Source: Palleronia pontilimi
GTDB taxonomy: Bacteria > Pseudomonadota > Alphaproteobacteria > Rhodobacterales > Rhodobacteraceae
Reading direction: 5' to 3'
NCBI RefSeq assembly: GCF_016412875.1
Contig: NZ_JAEKPD010000024.1
Span: forward strand, 1 to 49,324
DNA: 49,324 nucleotides
Position numbers and translations under genes: made by a program. Below are positions 17,557 through 25,616 of the stretch, one piece after another; the stretch's first letter is position 1, and each line of letters opens with the position of its first letter. The notes under the pieces are model-generated. The model made no database searches. It had not been told where the DNA came from and worked only from the letters and a program-made list of their open reading frames with translations.

Positions 17557-19646
17557 TGGAATTCCGGATCGCCGACACTTTCACTGATAGCCTCGCCCGA
17601 CTAACTACACAGGAGCAGAAGGCGGCCAAAATGACGGCTTTCGATCTGCAACTGGACCCGACCTCGAACGGCCTGTCATTCCACAAACTCGACCGTGCGA
17701 AGGATACAAACTTCTGGTCGGTGCGGGTGAATTCCGATATCCGTCTGATCGTACATCGCACCGCAGCCAGTATCCTGCTGGTCTATGTCGACCATCACGA
17801 CGACGCTTACAAATGGGCCGAGCGACGCAAGATCGAACGTCACCCGACGACCGGCGCGATGCAATTGGTCGAGGTGCGCGAGCGGGTTGAAGAGATTGAA
17901 ATCTTCAAACCCAAGGAAGTGCCTGTTGCGCCTGCACCCGCTGCCAAACCGGCAGCCCGGCTGTTCGACAACCTGCGCAAGTTCGAACTGATGGCTTTTG
18001 GCGTGCCCGAGGAATGGGTGAACGATGTCCGTGCGGCCGACGAGGACACCCTATTCGATATTATCGAACACTTGCCGCAAGAAGCGCAGGAAGCACTGCT
18101 CAAACTGGCCGTGGGCGAGAAGCCGCAACCGGCCGAACCTGCTCCCGTAGAGGCTGATCCCTTCGCCCATCCTGATGCCCAGCGCCGTTTCCGCATTCTC
18201 ACAAACGCCGAAGAACTGAAACAGGCACTCGACTACCCCTGGGACAAATGGGCCGTATTTCTGCATCCGGCCCAAGCGGAACTGGTCGAACGCTCCTTTT
18301 CTGGCCCAACCCGAGTGTCAGGATCGGCAGGAACCGGCAAAACCATCGTAGCGCTACATCGCGCTGTTCATCTGGCACGTGTCAACCCAGGCTCGACCGT
18401 TCTGCTAACCACTTTCTCCAAAGCTCTGGCAAATTCCCTGCGAGTCAAGCTAGCCAGTCTGGTGGGGGGCGAGCCATCGATAGCAGACCGGATCATCGTC
18501 AAAGCGATCTCCGCAGTAGGATATGATCTCTATTCCCAACTGTTCGGCCAACCCCAGATTGCCGCACCCGCGTTGATCCGTACGCTGATCACCAAGGCGG
18601 CATCAGAGGTCGAAGGACACCGCTTTTCCGCCCATTTCCTTGTTGGTGAGTGGGAGGACGTTGTTGACGCTTGGCAACTGCGATCATGGGACGAATATCG
18701 GGACGTGTCCCGCCTGGGTCGCAAGACCAGGATCGGCGGCAAACAGCGCGAAACCCTGTGGGCAATCTTTGAACGCGTGAGGGCCGAGCTCGTGGAACGG
18801 CGCATTGTCACTTGGTCTGACGTATTCGAAAAACTGACAGAAAGCCTATCGGGAAAGATTGACCGACCTTATGATTTCGCAGTCATCGACGAGGCTCAGG
18901 ATCTGGGCGTCGCAGAGGCGCGGTTTTTCGCCGCGATGGCTGCAGGCCGAAGTGACGGGCTTTTCTTCGCGGGCGATCTCGGCCAGAGAATTTTCCAGCA
19001 GCCATTTTCCTGGAAAGCGCTGGGCCTCGATGTCCGCGGCCGTTCCCATACGCTGCGCATCAATTACCGCACGTCACATCAGATCCGACTTCATGCCGAC
19101 AGACTGCTTCCGGCGACAGTCTCTGACGTCGATGGAAACACAGAGGGACGGCGTGGCACGGTATCGATGTTCGACGGACCGCCGCCAATGGTTGAAGCTT
19201 GCAAAGATCCCGAACATGAATGCCACATCGTGAGCAAATGGATCATGGACCGGCTGCAGGAGGGGTGCGCACCAAGTGAGGTGGGCGTTTTCGTACGTTC
19301 CGAAGCTGAACTGAAACGCGCACGGACTGCAGTCAAGGCTGCAGGGGCGCGCGCAGTTGAGTTGAACGACAAGGTTGAGGTCGAGGATGGTGCTGTCGCC
19401 ATCAGCACGATGCACTTCGCCAAGGGGCTGGAGTTCCGCTCGGTCGTGGTAATGGCCTGCGACGATGACGTCATACCACAATCGAATCGCATTGAATCGG
19501 TGGCCGACGATGCTGACCTCGAGGAGGTCTACAATACGGAACGGCATTTGCTCTATGTCGCGTGCACCCGCGCCCGCGATCATCTTCTGGTAACGGGCAT
19601 CGCGCCGGTGTCCGAGTTTGTCGATGACTTTCTGAAAGGAACTTGA
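17556..19646 (+). CDS. RelE-like domain fused to UvrD-type helicase
   Basis: A 696-aa fusion. Residues 1-95 match the RelE/ParE toxin fold in outline: FWSVRVNSDIRLIVHR, then ILLVYVDHHDDAYKWAERR. After an acidic/proline linker (about 115-215) comes a superfamily 1 helicase: motif I is GSAGTGKT near 255, motif II is VIDEAQDLG near 443, the GDLGQRIFQ block follows, then INYRTSHQIR, then TMHFAKGLEF, and motif VI is LYVACTRARDHL near 667. It ends the restriction operon. It may unwind or clear DNA during defence; the toxin-like part may gate it or act on RNA. Catalytic RelE residues cannot be assigned with confidence. Confidence 0.85.
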   Translation: MEFRIADTFTDSLARLTTQEQKAAKMTAFDLQLDPTSNGLSFHKLDRAKDTNFWSVRVNSDIRLIVHRTAASILLVYVDHHDDAYKWAERRKIERHPTTGAMQLVEVRERVEEIEIFKPKEVPVAPAPAAKPAARLFDNLRKFELMAFGVPEEWVNDVRAADEDTLFDIIEHLPQEAQEALLKLAVGEKPQPAEPAPVEADPFAHPDAQRRFRILTNAEELKQALDYPWDKWAVFLHPAQAELVERSFSGPTRVSGSAGTGKTIVALHRAVHLARVNPGSTVLLTTFSKALANSLRVKLASLVGGEPSIADRIIVKAISAVGYDLYSQLFGQPQIAAPALIRTLITKAASEVEGHRFSAHFLVGEWEDVVDAWQLRSWDEYRDVSRLGRKTRIGGKQRETLWAIFERVRAELVERRIVTWSDVFEKLTESLSGKIDRPYDFAVIDEAQDLGVAEARFFAAMAAGRSDGLFFAGDLGQRIFQQPFSWKALGLDVRGRSHTLRINYRTSHQIRLHADRLLPATVSDVDGNTEGRRGTVSMFDGPPPMVEACKDPEHECHIVSKWIMDRLQEGCAPSEVGVFVRSEAELKRARTAVKAAGARAVELNDKVEVEDGAVAISTMHFAKGLEFRSVVVMACDDDVIPQSNRIESVADDADLEEVYNTERHLLYVACTRARDHLLVTGIAPVSEFVDDFLKGT

Positions 19647-20180
19647 TTAGACCTTTTGGATGGCTGGTCGCAACGCACCGACTGGCGCACAAGCAACGAT
19701 CATCTTCGGCGGTTTCACAGCGGCCTCCCCCTTGGCATGGTTCCTCCGCGGCCCTGGACGTATACGGGGGGGCGCAGCGCGGCATTTTGCTAGCGACTGG
19801 CACTTTCACCGGGGAATCCACTTGGAATCCACCTCGGTGATTGCCAAAAATTAAGTCACGCGATTACAGAGACTTACGCTGGATCATTCGCTCTCCGGGT
19901 GGATTCTTGACAAAAACAGTAAAATCCACCCGACGGAAGCCAGGGAAGCCACCCTGACCAGAAGCCAGCCACCGGAAGCCACCCGCTGGGAAGACCTTGA
20001 ATCGACGCAAGATTTTCTGTTGACAGACCTGCCCCCCTTGACTCATACCTTGATCATCGAAGCAGTTCGCCCGGAGAAACCCTCGCGGGCGATTTTGATT
20101 TCCCCAACATCGCCGACCCCGATCTGATCGCTGGCCATTCGCCCGCGCGCATCGGCGTGTCCGCCTGTCAGAGAGCCCCC
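19647..20180. promoter_or_regulatory. intergenic control region before late half of prophage
   Basis: About 530 bases without a supported gene. It contains a perfect 9-bp inverted repeat GGGTGGATT (19897-19905)/AATCCACCC (19923-19931). Four GAAGCCA copies follow at 19936, 19945, 19961 and 19975. A candidate promoter lies near 20020. The GCCACC boxes recall those in 5995-6513. Confidence 0.5.
20020..20048 (+). promoter_or_regulatory. candidate promoter for ParB-methyltransferase gene
   Basis: A consensus -35 hexamer TTGACA (20020-20025) stands 17 bases before TCATAC (20043-20048), a weak -10. It reads toward the ParB-methyltransferase gene, whose start is about 130 bases on. The good -35 and spacing support it; the poor -10 could mean activator dependence. 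Confidence 0.4.
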
Positions 20181-21440
20181 ATGGACCTCGCTTTTGCGCC
20201 AAGCCAGATCGAAACCTGGCCGCTTGACCGCCTGCGCCCCTATGCCCGCAATGCCAAAATTCACGGCACCGATCAGGTGGCCAAGATCGCGGCGAGCATG
20301 GCGAAATTCGGCTGGACCGTGCCCTGCATGGTGGCCGACGATGGCGAGCTGATCGCGGGGCATGGGCGGGTGCTGGCGGCGACCATGTTGGGGCTGACGG
20401 ATGTACCTGTCATCCGCCTCGGCCATCTCGATGAGGCCGAGCGACGGGCCTACCGCATCGCCGACAACAAACTAACTGAGTTGGGCGACTGGGACGAAGC
20501 CGTGCTACGCGATGAAATCGCCGGGTTACTGGCTGAGGATTTCGACCTGTCGCTCCTCGGGATCACCGATGAGGATCTGGACGCCCTGCTGCGCGATCCG
20601 GATCAGGTCGAAGGCGAGGCGGTCGAGGGCGAAGATGATATTCCCGAACCGCCGGTCACGCCGGTGTCGGTGGCGGGCGACCTCTGGCAGTTGGGATCGC
20701 ACCGGCTGATTTGCGGCGACAGCACGTCTGCCGATGTGGTTGATCGGCTTCTGGGCGATGTTCGTCCGCTGCTGATGGTGACTGATCCACCCTACGGCGT
20801 GGAATATGACCCAAGCTGGCGCAACCAGGCGGGGGCGGCCAAGACCAAACGCACCGGAAAGGTCCTGAATGATGACCGTGCCGACTGGCGCGAGGCTTGG
20901 GCGCTGTTCCCCGGCGACGTCGTCTATGTCTGGCATGGTGCGCTGCATGCCACGACCGTGGCCGAGAGCCTGGTAGCGGCGGGCTTCGCAGTCCGCTCGC
21001 AGATCATCTGGGCCAAGGACCGCCTCGTTCTCAGCCGAGGCGACTATCACTGGCAACATGAACCCTGCTGGTATGCGGTCAAGAAGACCGGCAAGGGCCA
21101 CTGGGCGGGCGACCGCAAACAGACCACCCTCTGGCACATATCCGGCAAGGATCAGGATGCGGCCACCGTCCACGGCACCCAGAAGCCGGTCGAGTGCATG
21201 CGCCGCCCGATCCTGAACAATTCGAGCCCGGGTCAGGCCGTCTTTGAACCGTTCATGGGATCCGGCACCACGCTGATCGCGGCCGAAACGACCGGGCGGG
21301 TGTGCTTCGGGATCGAGTTGAACCCGGCCTATGCCGATGTAGCCATCGAGCGCTGGCAGCAATTCACCGGTGCCAATGCCGTGCTGGCCGACACGGGTGA
21401 GACCTTCGCCGACTTGAAGGCAAAGAGGCTGGCGGCATGA
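20181..21440 (+). CDS. ParB-like domain fused to N6/N4 DNA methyltransferase
   Basis: A 419-aa phage methyltransferase with an N-terminal ParB/Srx-like domain: WPLDRLRPYARNAKIHGTDQ, then the GHGRVLAATMLG block, residues about 10-110. The catalytic part has motif IV TDPPYGVEY near residue 201 and motif I FEPFMGSGTTLIAAE near 356, so a beta-class amino-methyltransferase. Phages encode this fusion next to terminase; it may protect DNA before packaging. I take the ATG at 20181, preceded by GAGAG; a GTG eight codons upstream is possible. Confidence 0.88.
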   Translation: MDLAFAPSQIETWPLDRLRPYARNAKIHGTDQVAKIAASMAKFGWTVPCMVADDGELIAGHGRVLAATMLGLTDVPVIRLGHLDEAERRAYRIADNKLTELGDWDEAVLRDEIAGLLAEDFDLSLLGITDEDLDALLRDPDQVEGEAVEGEDDIPEPPVTPVSVAGDLWQLGSHRLICGDSTSADVVDRLLGDVRPLLMVTDPPYGVEYDPSWRNQAGAAKTKRTGKVLNDDRADWREAWALFPGDVVYVWHGALHATTVAESLVAAGFAVRSQIIWAKDRLVLSRGDYHWQHEPCWYAVKKTGKGHWAGDRKQTTLWHISGKDQDAATVHGTQKPVECMRRPILNNSSPGQAVFEPFMGSGTTLIAAETTGRVCFGIELNPAYADVAIERWQQFTGANAVLADTGETFADLKAKRLAA

Positions 21441-21493
21441 ATATGCCAACCGTGCCGCAACGGATCGAGTATTGGCCGCTGAAGTTCAGACGG

Positions 21494-22033
21494 TCAGGAG
21501 GCGTTCAAACGATGTACAGTGCCGCGTCCGTCGACCTTTTCGGAGGTGATCGGCAGGCCCAGCTTCTTCTTCAGCGCCCCCGCGATCATGCCCCTCGCGC
21601 TATGAGCTTGCCAACCGGTTGCAGCGACAATCTCGGCGATAGTAGCGCCTTCGGGACGCTGCAGAAGGGTGATGATCTGCGCCTGTTTGGTCCCGGCGCG
21701 CGGTGTCGGCCGTTTGGGCGCTGGTGGTTGGGCGGCGTGTGTGCGGATCGCAGCCATGGTCTTGACCACGACAGGCTCCAGCCCGGTGGCGAGCAACCCA
21801 GCGTCGGTGGCGACCAGCGTGGTGCCATGACCATCGCCGGTCTCGCGCCAGAGCGGCTCGCCCTTGCGCAGGTCGGCGTCGACCTCCTCGAGCCAGCCGC
21901 GTCCGATCATCATGGTGATGACCTTTTTCGCGGCGGCACCATGCAGCCCCTTGGGCAGTGGCATTGCGAGATTATCAGCGCGCTGGGCGGCCGCGCTGAG
22001 GATGATGGTTTGCGTGTCGGTGAGTTTGGGCAT
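21494..22033 (-). CDS. DUF3489 family protein
   Basis: A 179-aa protein. The C-terminal half is the DUF3489 winged-helix-like domain: GTKQAQIITLLQRPEGATI, then ATGWQAHSARGMIAGALKKK and a DGRGTVHRL end. The N-terminal half is helical (LTDTQTIILSAAAQRAD). The start is the ATG at 22033 with GGAGG eight bases upstream; the longer frame beyond it is spurious. It lies on the minus strand against the packaging operon with two other small genes, which fits a separately controlled regulatory group. The molecular role of the family is not established. Confidence 0.75.
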   Translation of the reverse strand: MPKLTDTQTIILSAAAQRADNLAMPLPKGLHGAAAKKVITMMIGRGWLEEVDADLRKGEPLWRETGDGHGTTLVATDAGLLATGLEPVVVKTMAAIRTHAAQPPAPKRPTPRAGTKQAQIITLLQRPEGATIAEIVAATGWQAHSARGMIAGALKKKLGLPITSEKVDGRGTVHRLNAS

Positions 22034-22130
22034 CTGAGCCTCCGGCCTGATCGGGTAGCGCGAGATTGCGCAACCTTCTACCGGGGCAAGCCCGCCGCAT
22101 TGGCGGGCCGCGTTATAGCGCGTAGTCGGT

Positions 22131-22400
22131 TTATTCGGCGTGCTCGCCCTCGCCAAAGGCGCTGTCGGTGAGGCGCTTGAGCAGCCCGGCGTAGTGCTCA
22201 AGGGTGCCGACCATCGCCCAGCCAACCTCGTCAGGATGGCAGTTGAAATGATCGTCGCTGAGCGTCTGCAGGCGAGTGAGCATCTCATCGATCTCGGCCT
22301 TCTTGGCCGTAAAAGCGTTCAGGGCGGCTTCGCGGTTGCGCCGGGCCTTCTCGGCGCGCAGCTGGTGGCGGGGTGTGGTGATCGGGTTGAGGCGTGTCAT
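22131..22400 (-). CDS. hypothetical protein of DUF3489 cluster
   Basis: An 89-aa charged helical protein. The N-terminal half is a basic Ala/Arg/Glu coiled-coil-like stretch (RAEKARRNREAALNAFTAKK), followed by an aromatic HYAGLLKRL helix. ATG at 22400 has GGAG about ten bases upstream; an ATG 12 codons earlier is less well placed. It lies about 100 bases upstream of the DUF3489 gene in the same direction. No family recognised. Confidence 0.6.
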   Translation of the reverse strand: MTRLNPITTPRHQLRAEKARRNREAALNAFTAKKAEIDEMLTRLQTLSDDHFNCHPDEVGWAMVGTLEHYAGLLKRLTDSAFGEGEHAE

Positions 22401-22516
22401 GGCGTGGCTCCGTTGGGTGAGTTGCATCGTTTTCATGTCATCACAATCGCTCTGTTGCGCCGATCATCGTAGACAATTCCAAGCAATATCAGTGCTTTCT
22501 GATTACACTGGGGGCT

Positions 22517-22735
22517 TCAAATCAGCTGCAGATCGGCCAGCACGGCGCTGGCAGCGGCCAGCTGCGTGGTCGGCAATTCGATCTTGATGTGCGAGATCAC
22601 GTCCGAGGCTTCGGCGGTGATCCCGTCATCGCGCAGCGCGACCTCGATGGCCTCGGCGACGGCGTCGGGGCGCAAGCGGTCGAACTGGTGGGGCAGCGCG
22701 TCATGATCGATGCGGATTGTGGTGATGGCGGTCAT
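22517..22735 (-). CDS. hypothetical small protein of DUF3489 cluster
   Basis: A 72-aa acidic protein with a GGAGA ribosome-binding site before the ATG. The segment AVAEAIEVALRDDGITAEASD is helical, and the overall pattern alternates strands and helices. It is the promoter-proximal gene of the minus-strand cluster, divergent from the terminase genes across a 122-base AT-rich gap that probably holds promoters for both directions. Confidence 0.55.
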   Translation of the reverse strand: MTAITTIRIDHDALPHQFDRLRPDAVAEAIEVALRDDGITAEASDVISHIKIELPTTQLAAASAVLADLQLI

Positions 22736-22857
22736 GGGCGTGTCTCCGGTCCGAGGTGATTTCTTGATCCGAGAATCGCTCGACGGGCGAGTGTAATCAA
22801 CTGAATAAGATCACTATTTTCGTTTAAATCCAATATCTTGAGGGCAATCCAATCGCC

Positions 22858-23397
22858 ATGGAAGGTATGTCCGAACGCGAGTATTCCGCCCATTCCGGCC
22901 TGTCGCGCGGGGCAATCCAGAAGGCGCGCAAGGCCGGTCGGCTGGTGGTTTATAGCGATGGCTCGATCAACGCCGCCGCGTCAGACGTGCGCTGGGCCGA
23001 CATGACTGACCCTGACCAGCAGCGGCGCAGCACCGGCGGCGATGCCAGCTTCTCGGGCCCCGCGGACAGCTCGTCCTACCTGAAAGCCCGCACCGCGCTG
23101 ACCGTCTATCAGGCACAGGAGCGCCAGCTGGCAATCCAGAAGAAGAAGGGCGTTCTGGTTGATCGGGCGCGCGCCGAGACGCTGGTGTTTCGCCTTGCCC
23201 GGCAGGAACGGGACGTCTGGGTCACATGGCCCAGCCGGGTGGCGGCACTGATGGCGGCCGAAGTTGCCGCCGAGGTGGAAAGGCAATCCGGTGGACCGGT
23301 GATGATCGAGGCCGCGATCCTGCAGAGGGTGCTGGAAACCCATGTCAGAGCGCAACTCGACGCCCTCGCCGATCTCCGGGTCAGCCTCGGACAGTGA
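22858..23397 (+). CDS. phage terminase small subunit (Nu1-like)
   Basis: A 179-aa protein that should recognise phage DNA for packaging. The N-terminus (EREYSAHSGLSRGAIQKARKAGRL) is a helix-turn-helix like that of lambda Nu1. A later helical region (SSSYLKARTALTVYQAQERQLAIQ) matches the oligomerisation part of small terminases. It overlaps the large subunit gene by 56 bases. Confidence 0.78.
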   Translation: MEGMSEREYSAHSGLSRGAIQKARKAGRLVVYSDGSINAAASDVRWADMTDPDQQRRSTGGDASFSGPADSSSYLKARTALTVYQAQERQLAIQKKKGVLVDRARAETLVFRLARQERDVWVTWPSRVAALMAAEVAAEVERQSGGPVMIEAAILQRVLETHVRAQLDALADLRVSLGQ

Positions 23398-25396
23398 CAA
23401 CACGGCAAGCGACGACCTGACGGCAGACCTCGATCTCGCCTTTGACGGGGCCGAGGATATGCTGCGGGCCTGGCGTCGCGGCATGCGGCCCGATCCGGAC
23501 CTGACGGTGTCGGAATGGGCGGATCAGCACCGCAAACTGTCTTCTCGGGCTTCGGCCGAACCGGGGCAATACCGCACCACGCGGACGCCTTACTTGCGCG
23601 AGATCATGGATGCGCTGTCGCCGCGGCACCCGGCACAACGGATCAGCTTCATGAAGGCCGCGCAGGTTGGGGCGACGGAGGCGGGCAACAACTGGGTCGG
23701 CTTTGTGATCCACCATGCGCCGGGACCGATGCTGGCGGTACTGCCGACGGTGGAAATGGCGAAACGGACCTCGCGCGGGCGGATCGACCCCTTGATCGCG
23801 GAAAGCCCGGCGCTGCGGGAACGGGTAAACCCGGCCCGGTCGCGCGACGCGGGCAACTCGATGCTGTCCAAGGAGTTTCCGGGCGGCATCCTAGTACTGA
23901 CTGGTGCAAACTCCGCCACCGGCCTGCGGTCCATGCCTGCCCGCTACATCTTTCTGGACGAGGTCGACGCCTATCCGGCCTCCGCCGACGAGGAAGGCGA
24001 TCCGGTCACCTTGGCCGAAGCGCGGACCACCACCTTCTCGCACCGGCGCAAGGTGTTCATGGTCTCGACCCCGACCATCCGGGGCATCAGCCGCATCGAG
24101 CGCGAGTTCGATGCATCGGACCAGCGCCGCTATTTCGTGCCCTGTCCGCATTGCGGGGCGATGCAGTGGCTGCAGTTTGAACGCCTGCGCTGGGATAAAG
24201 GTCGGCCCGATACCGCAGCCTATCATTGCGAGAGCTGCGAGCAGCCGATCGCAGAACATCACAAGACGCAGATGCTGGAAAAAGGCGAATGGAGGTCAAC
24301 TGCGGTGTCCGCCGATCCGCACTCCATCGGCTTCCACCTCTCAGCACTCTATTCGCCGCTGGGCTGGAAAAGCTGGCAGCAGATCGCGCGGGACTGGCTG
24401 GCGGCGCAAGGCTCGGAGGAGATGCTGCGCGCGGCCCGCAACACCCTGCTGGGCGAGACATGGGTCGAGTCTGGCGATGCGCCGGAATGGCAGCGGCTGG
24501 CCGAACGACGCGAGGCGTATGGTGCCGTGCAGATCCCCATGGGCGGGCTGTTCCTGACGGCTGGCGTTGATGTGCAGAAAGACCGGATCGAGGTTGACGT
24601 CTGGGCCTGGGGGCGTGGCTTGGAAAGTTGGCTAGTCGATCACATCGTCATTGCCGGTGGTCCGGATGATCCCGCCTGCTGGGACAAGCTTACGGCCCTA
24701 CTCGGTCGGACGTGGGTCTGCGCCAACGGGGCGGTGATGGTGATCGGAAAGCTGGCCATCGACACCGGATATGAGGCCGCCGCCGTTTATGCCTGGGCGC
24801 GGGCGCAGGGGTTCGATCAGGTCGCTCCCGTCAAAGGTCTGGAAGGCTTCAACCGGGCGACGCCGGTGTCGGGCCCGACCTTCGTCGACGCCACCATCGG
24901 CGGCAAACGTCTGCGCCGGGGCGCGCGGCTATGGTCGGTGGCCACAGCGACGTTCAAGACCGAGACTTATCGCTACCTGCGGCTGGAGCGGCCCTCGGAT
25001 GAAGACCGTTCGCTGGGCGTTTGTGATGCGCCCGGCACGGTGCACCTGCCCTCCTGGATCGACACCGAATGGCTGAAGCAGCTGGTGGCGGAACAGCTGG
25101 TCACGGTGCGCAACAAGCGCGGCTATGCCCATCCCGAATGGCAAAAGATGCGGGAGAGGAACGAGGCGCTGGACTGTCGGGTCTATGCCCGCGCTGCCGC
25201 ATGGATCATGGGCGCGGATCGCTGGGACGAGGCGACATGGCGGCGGCTTGAAGAACAGGCCGGGGTCGAGACCAAGCCCCCAATGCCGGTAACAAATCCT
25301 GCGGCACCAGAATCTCTGACCCCGCCCAAGGCCGGAACATTGACCACGCCGCGGCGGAAACGCCGGGCTTACACACCGAACTTCATGAGGGATTGA
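23342..25396 (+). CDS. phage terminase large subunit, GpA family
   Basis: A 684-aa packaging motor and nuclease. The ATPase part shows a deviant Walker A in FMKAAQVGATE and Walker B YIFLDEVDAY; a zinc-binding CPHCG lies in the middle. The nuclease domain begins at TAGVDVQKDRIEVDVWAWG. It cuts concatemers at cos-type ends and drives DNA into the prohead, as does lambda gpA. Length is normal for the family. The first 45 residues are low-complexity, so a later start cannot be excluded. Confidence 0.93.
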   Translation: MSERNSTPSPISGSASDSDNTASDDLTADLDLAFDGAEDMLRAWRRGMRPDPDLTVSEWADQHRKLSSRASAEPGQYRTTRTPYLREIMDALSPRHPAQRISFMKAAQVGATEAGNNWVGFVIHHAPGPMLAVLPTVEMAKRTSRGRIDPLIAESPALRERVNPARSRDAGNSMLSKEFPGGILVLTGANSATGLRSMPARYIFLDEVDAYPASADEEGDPVTLAEARTTTFSHRRKVFMVSTPTIRGISRIEREFDASDQRRYFVPCPHCGAMQWLQFERLRWDKGRPDTAAYHCESCEQPIAEHHKTQMLEKGEWRSTAVSADPHSIGFHLSALYSPLGWKSWQQIARDWLAAQGSEEMLRAARNTLLGETWVESGDAPEWQRLAERREAYGAVQIPMGGLFLTAGVDVQKDRIEVDVWAWGRGLESWLVDHIVIAGGPDDPACWDKLTALLGRTWVCANGAVMVIGKLAIDTGYEAAAVYAWARAQGFDQVAPVKGLEGFNRATPVSGPTFVDATIGGKRLRRGARLWSVATATFKTETYRYLRLERPSDEDRSLGVCDAPGTVHLPSWIDTEWLKQLVAEQLVTVRNKRGYAHPEWQKMRERNEALDCRVYARAAAWIMGADRWDEATWRRLEEQAGVETKPPMPVTNPAAPESLTPPKAGTLTTPRRKRRAYTPNFMRD

Positions 25397-25397
25397 G

Positions 25398-25613
25398 ATG
25401 GATCTGGAACGGATGCGCGCGCTGCTGGCCGCACTGCAAGAGGCCCGCTACGCGGGCGTCCGCTCGGTGAGCTATGACGGCAAGAGCATCACCTATGGCT
25501 CGGATGCCGAACTTGCGAATGCCATTGCCGATCTGGAAACCCGGATCGCCACCGCCACCACAGGTGCACCGCGTCGCAGGCACTGGGGTACCGTCGCCTC
25601 AAAAGGTTTGTGA
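25398..25613 (+). CDS. gpW-like head-tail joining protein
   Basis: A 71-aa protein with the gpW pattern: an N-terminal helix (LERMRALLAALQEARYAGV), a short hairpin around the segment SVSYDGKSITYGS, and a second helix ending in an Arg-rich tail. It is placed between terminase and portal exactly as lambda gpW and has the same size. gpW stabilises the filled head and forms the platform for tail attachment. One base separates it from the terminase gene. Confidence 0.85.
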   Translation: MDLERMRALLAALQEARYAGVRSVSYDGKSITYGSDAELANAIADLETRIATATTGAPRRRHWGTVASKGL

Positions 25614-25616
25614 GCC

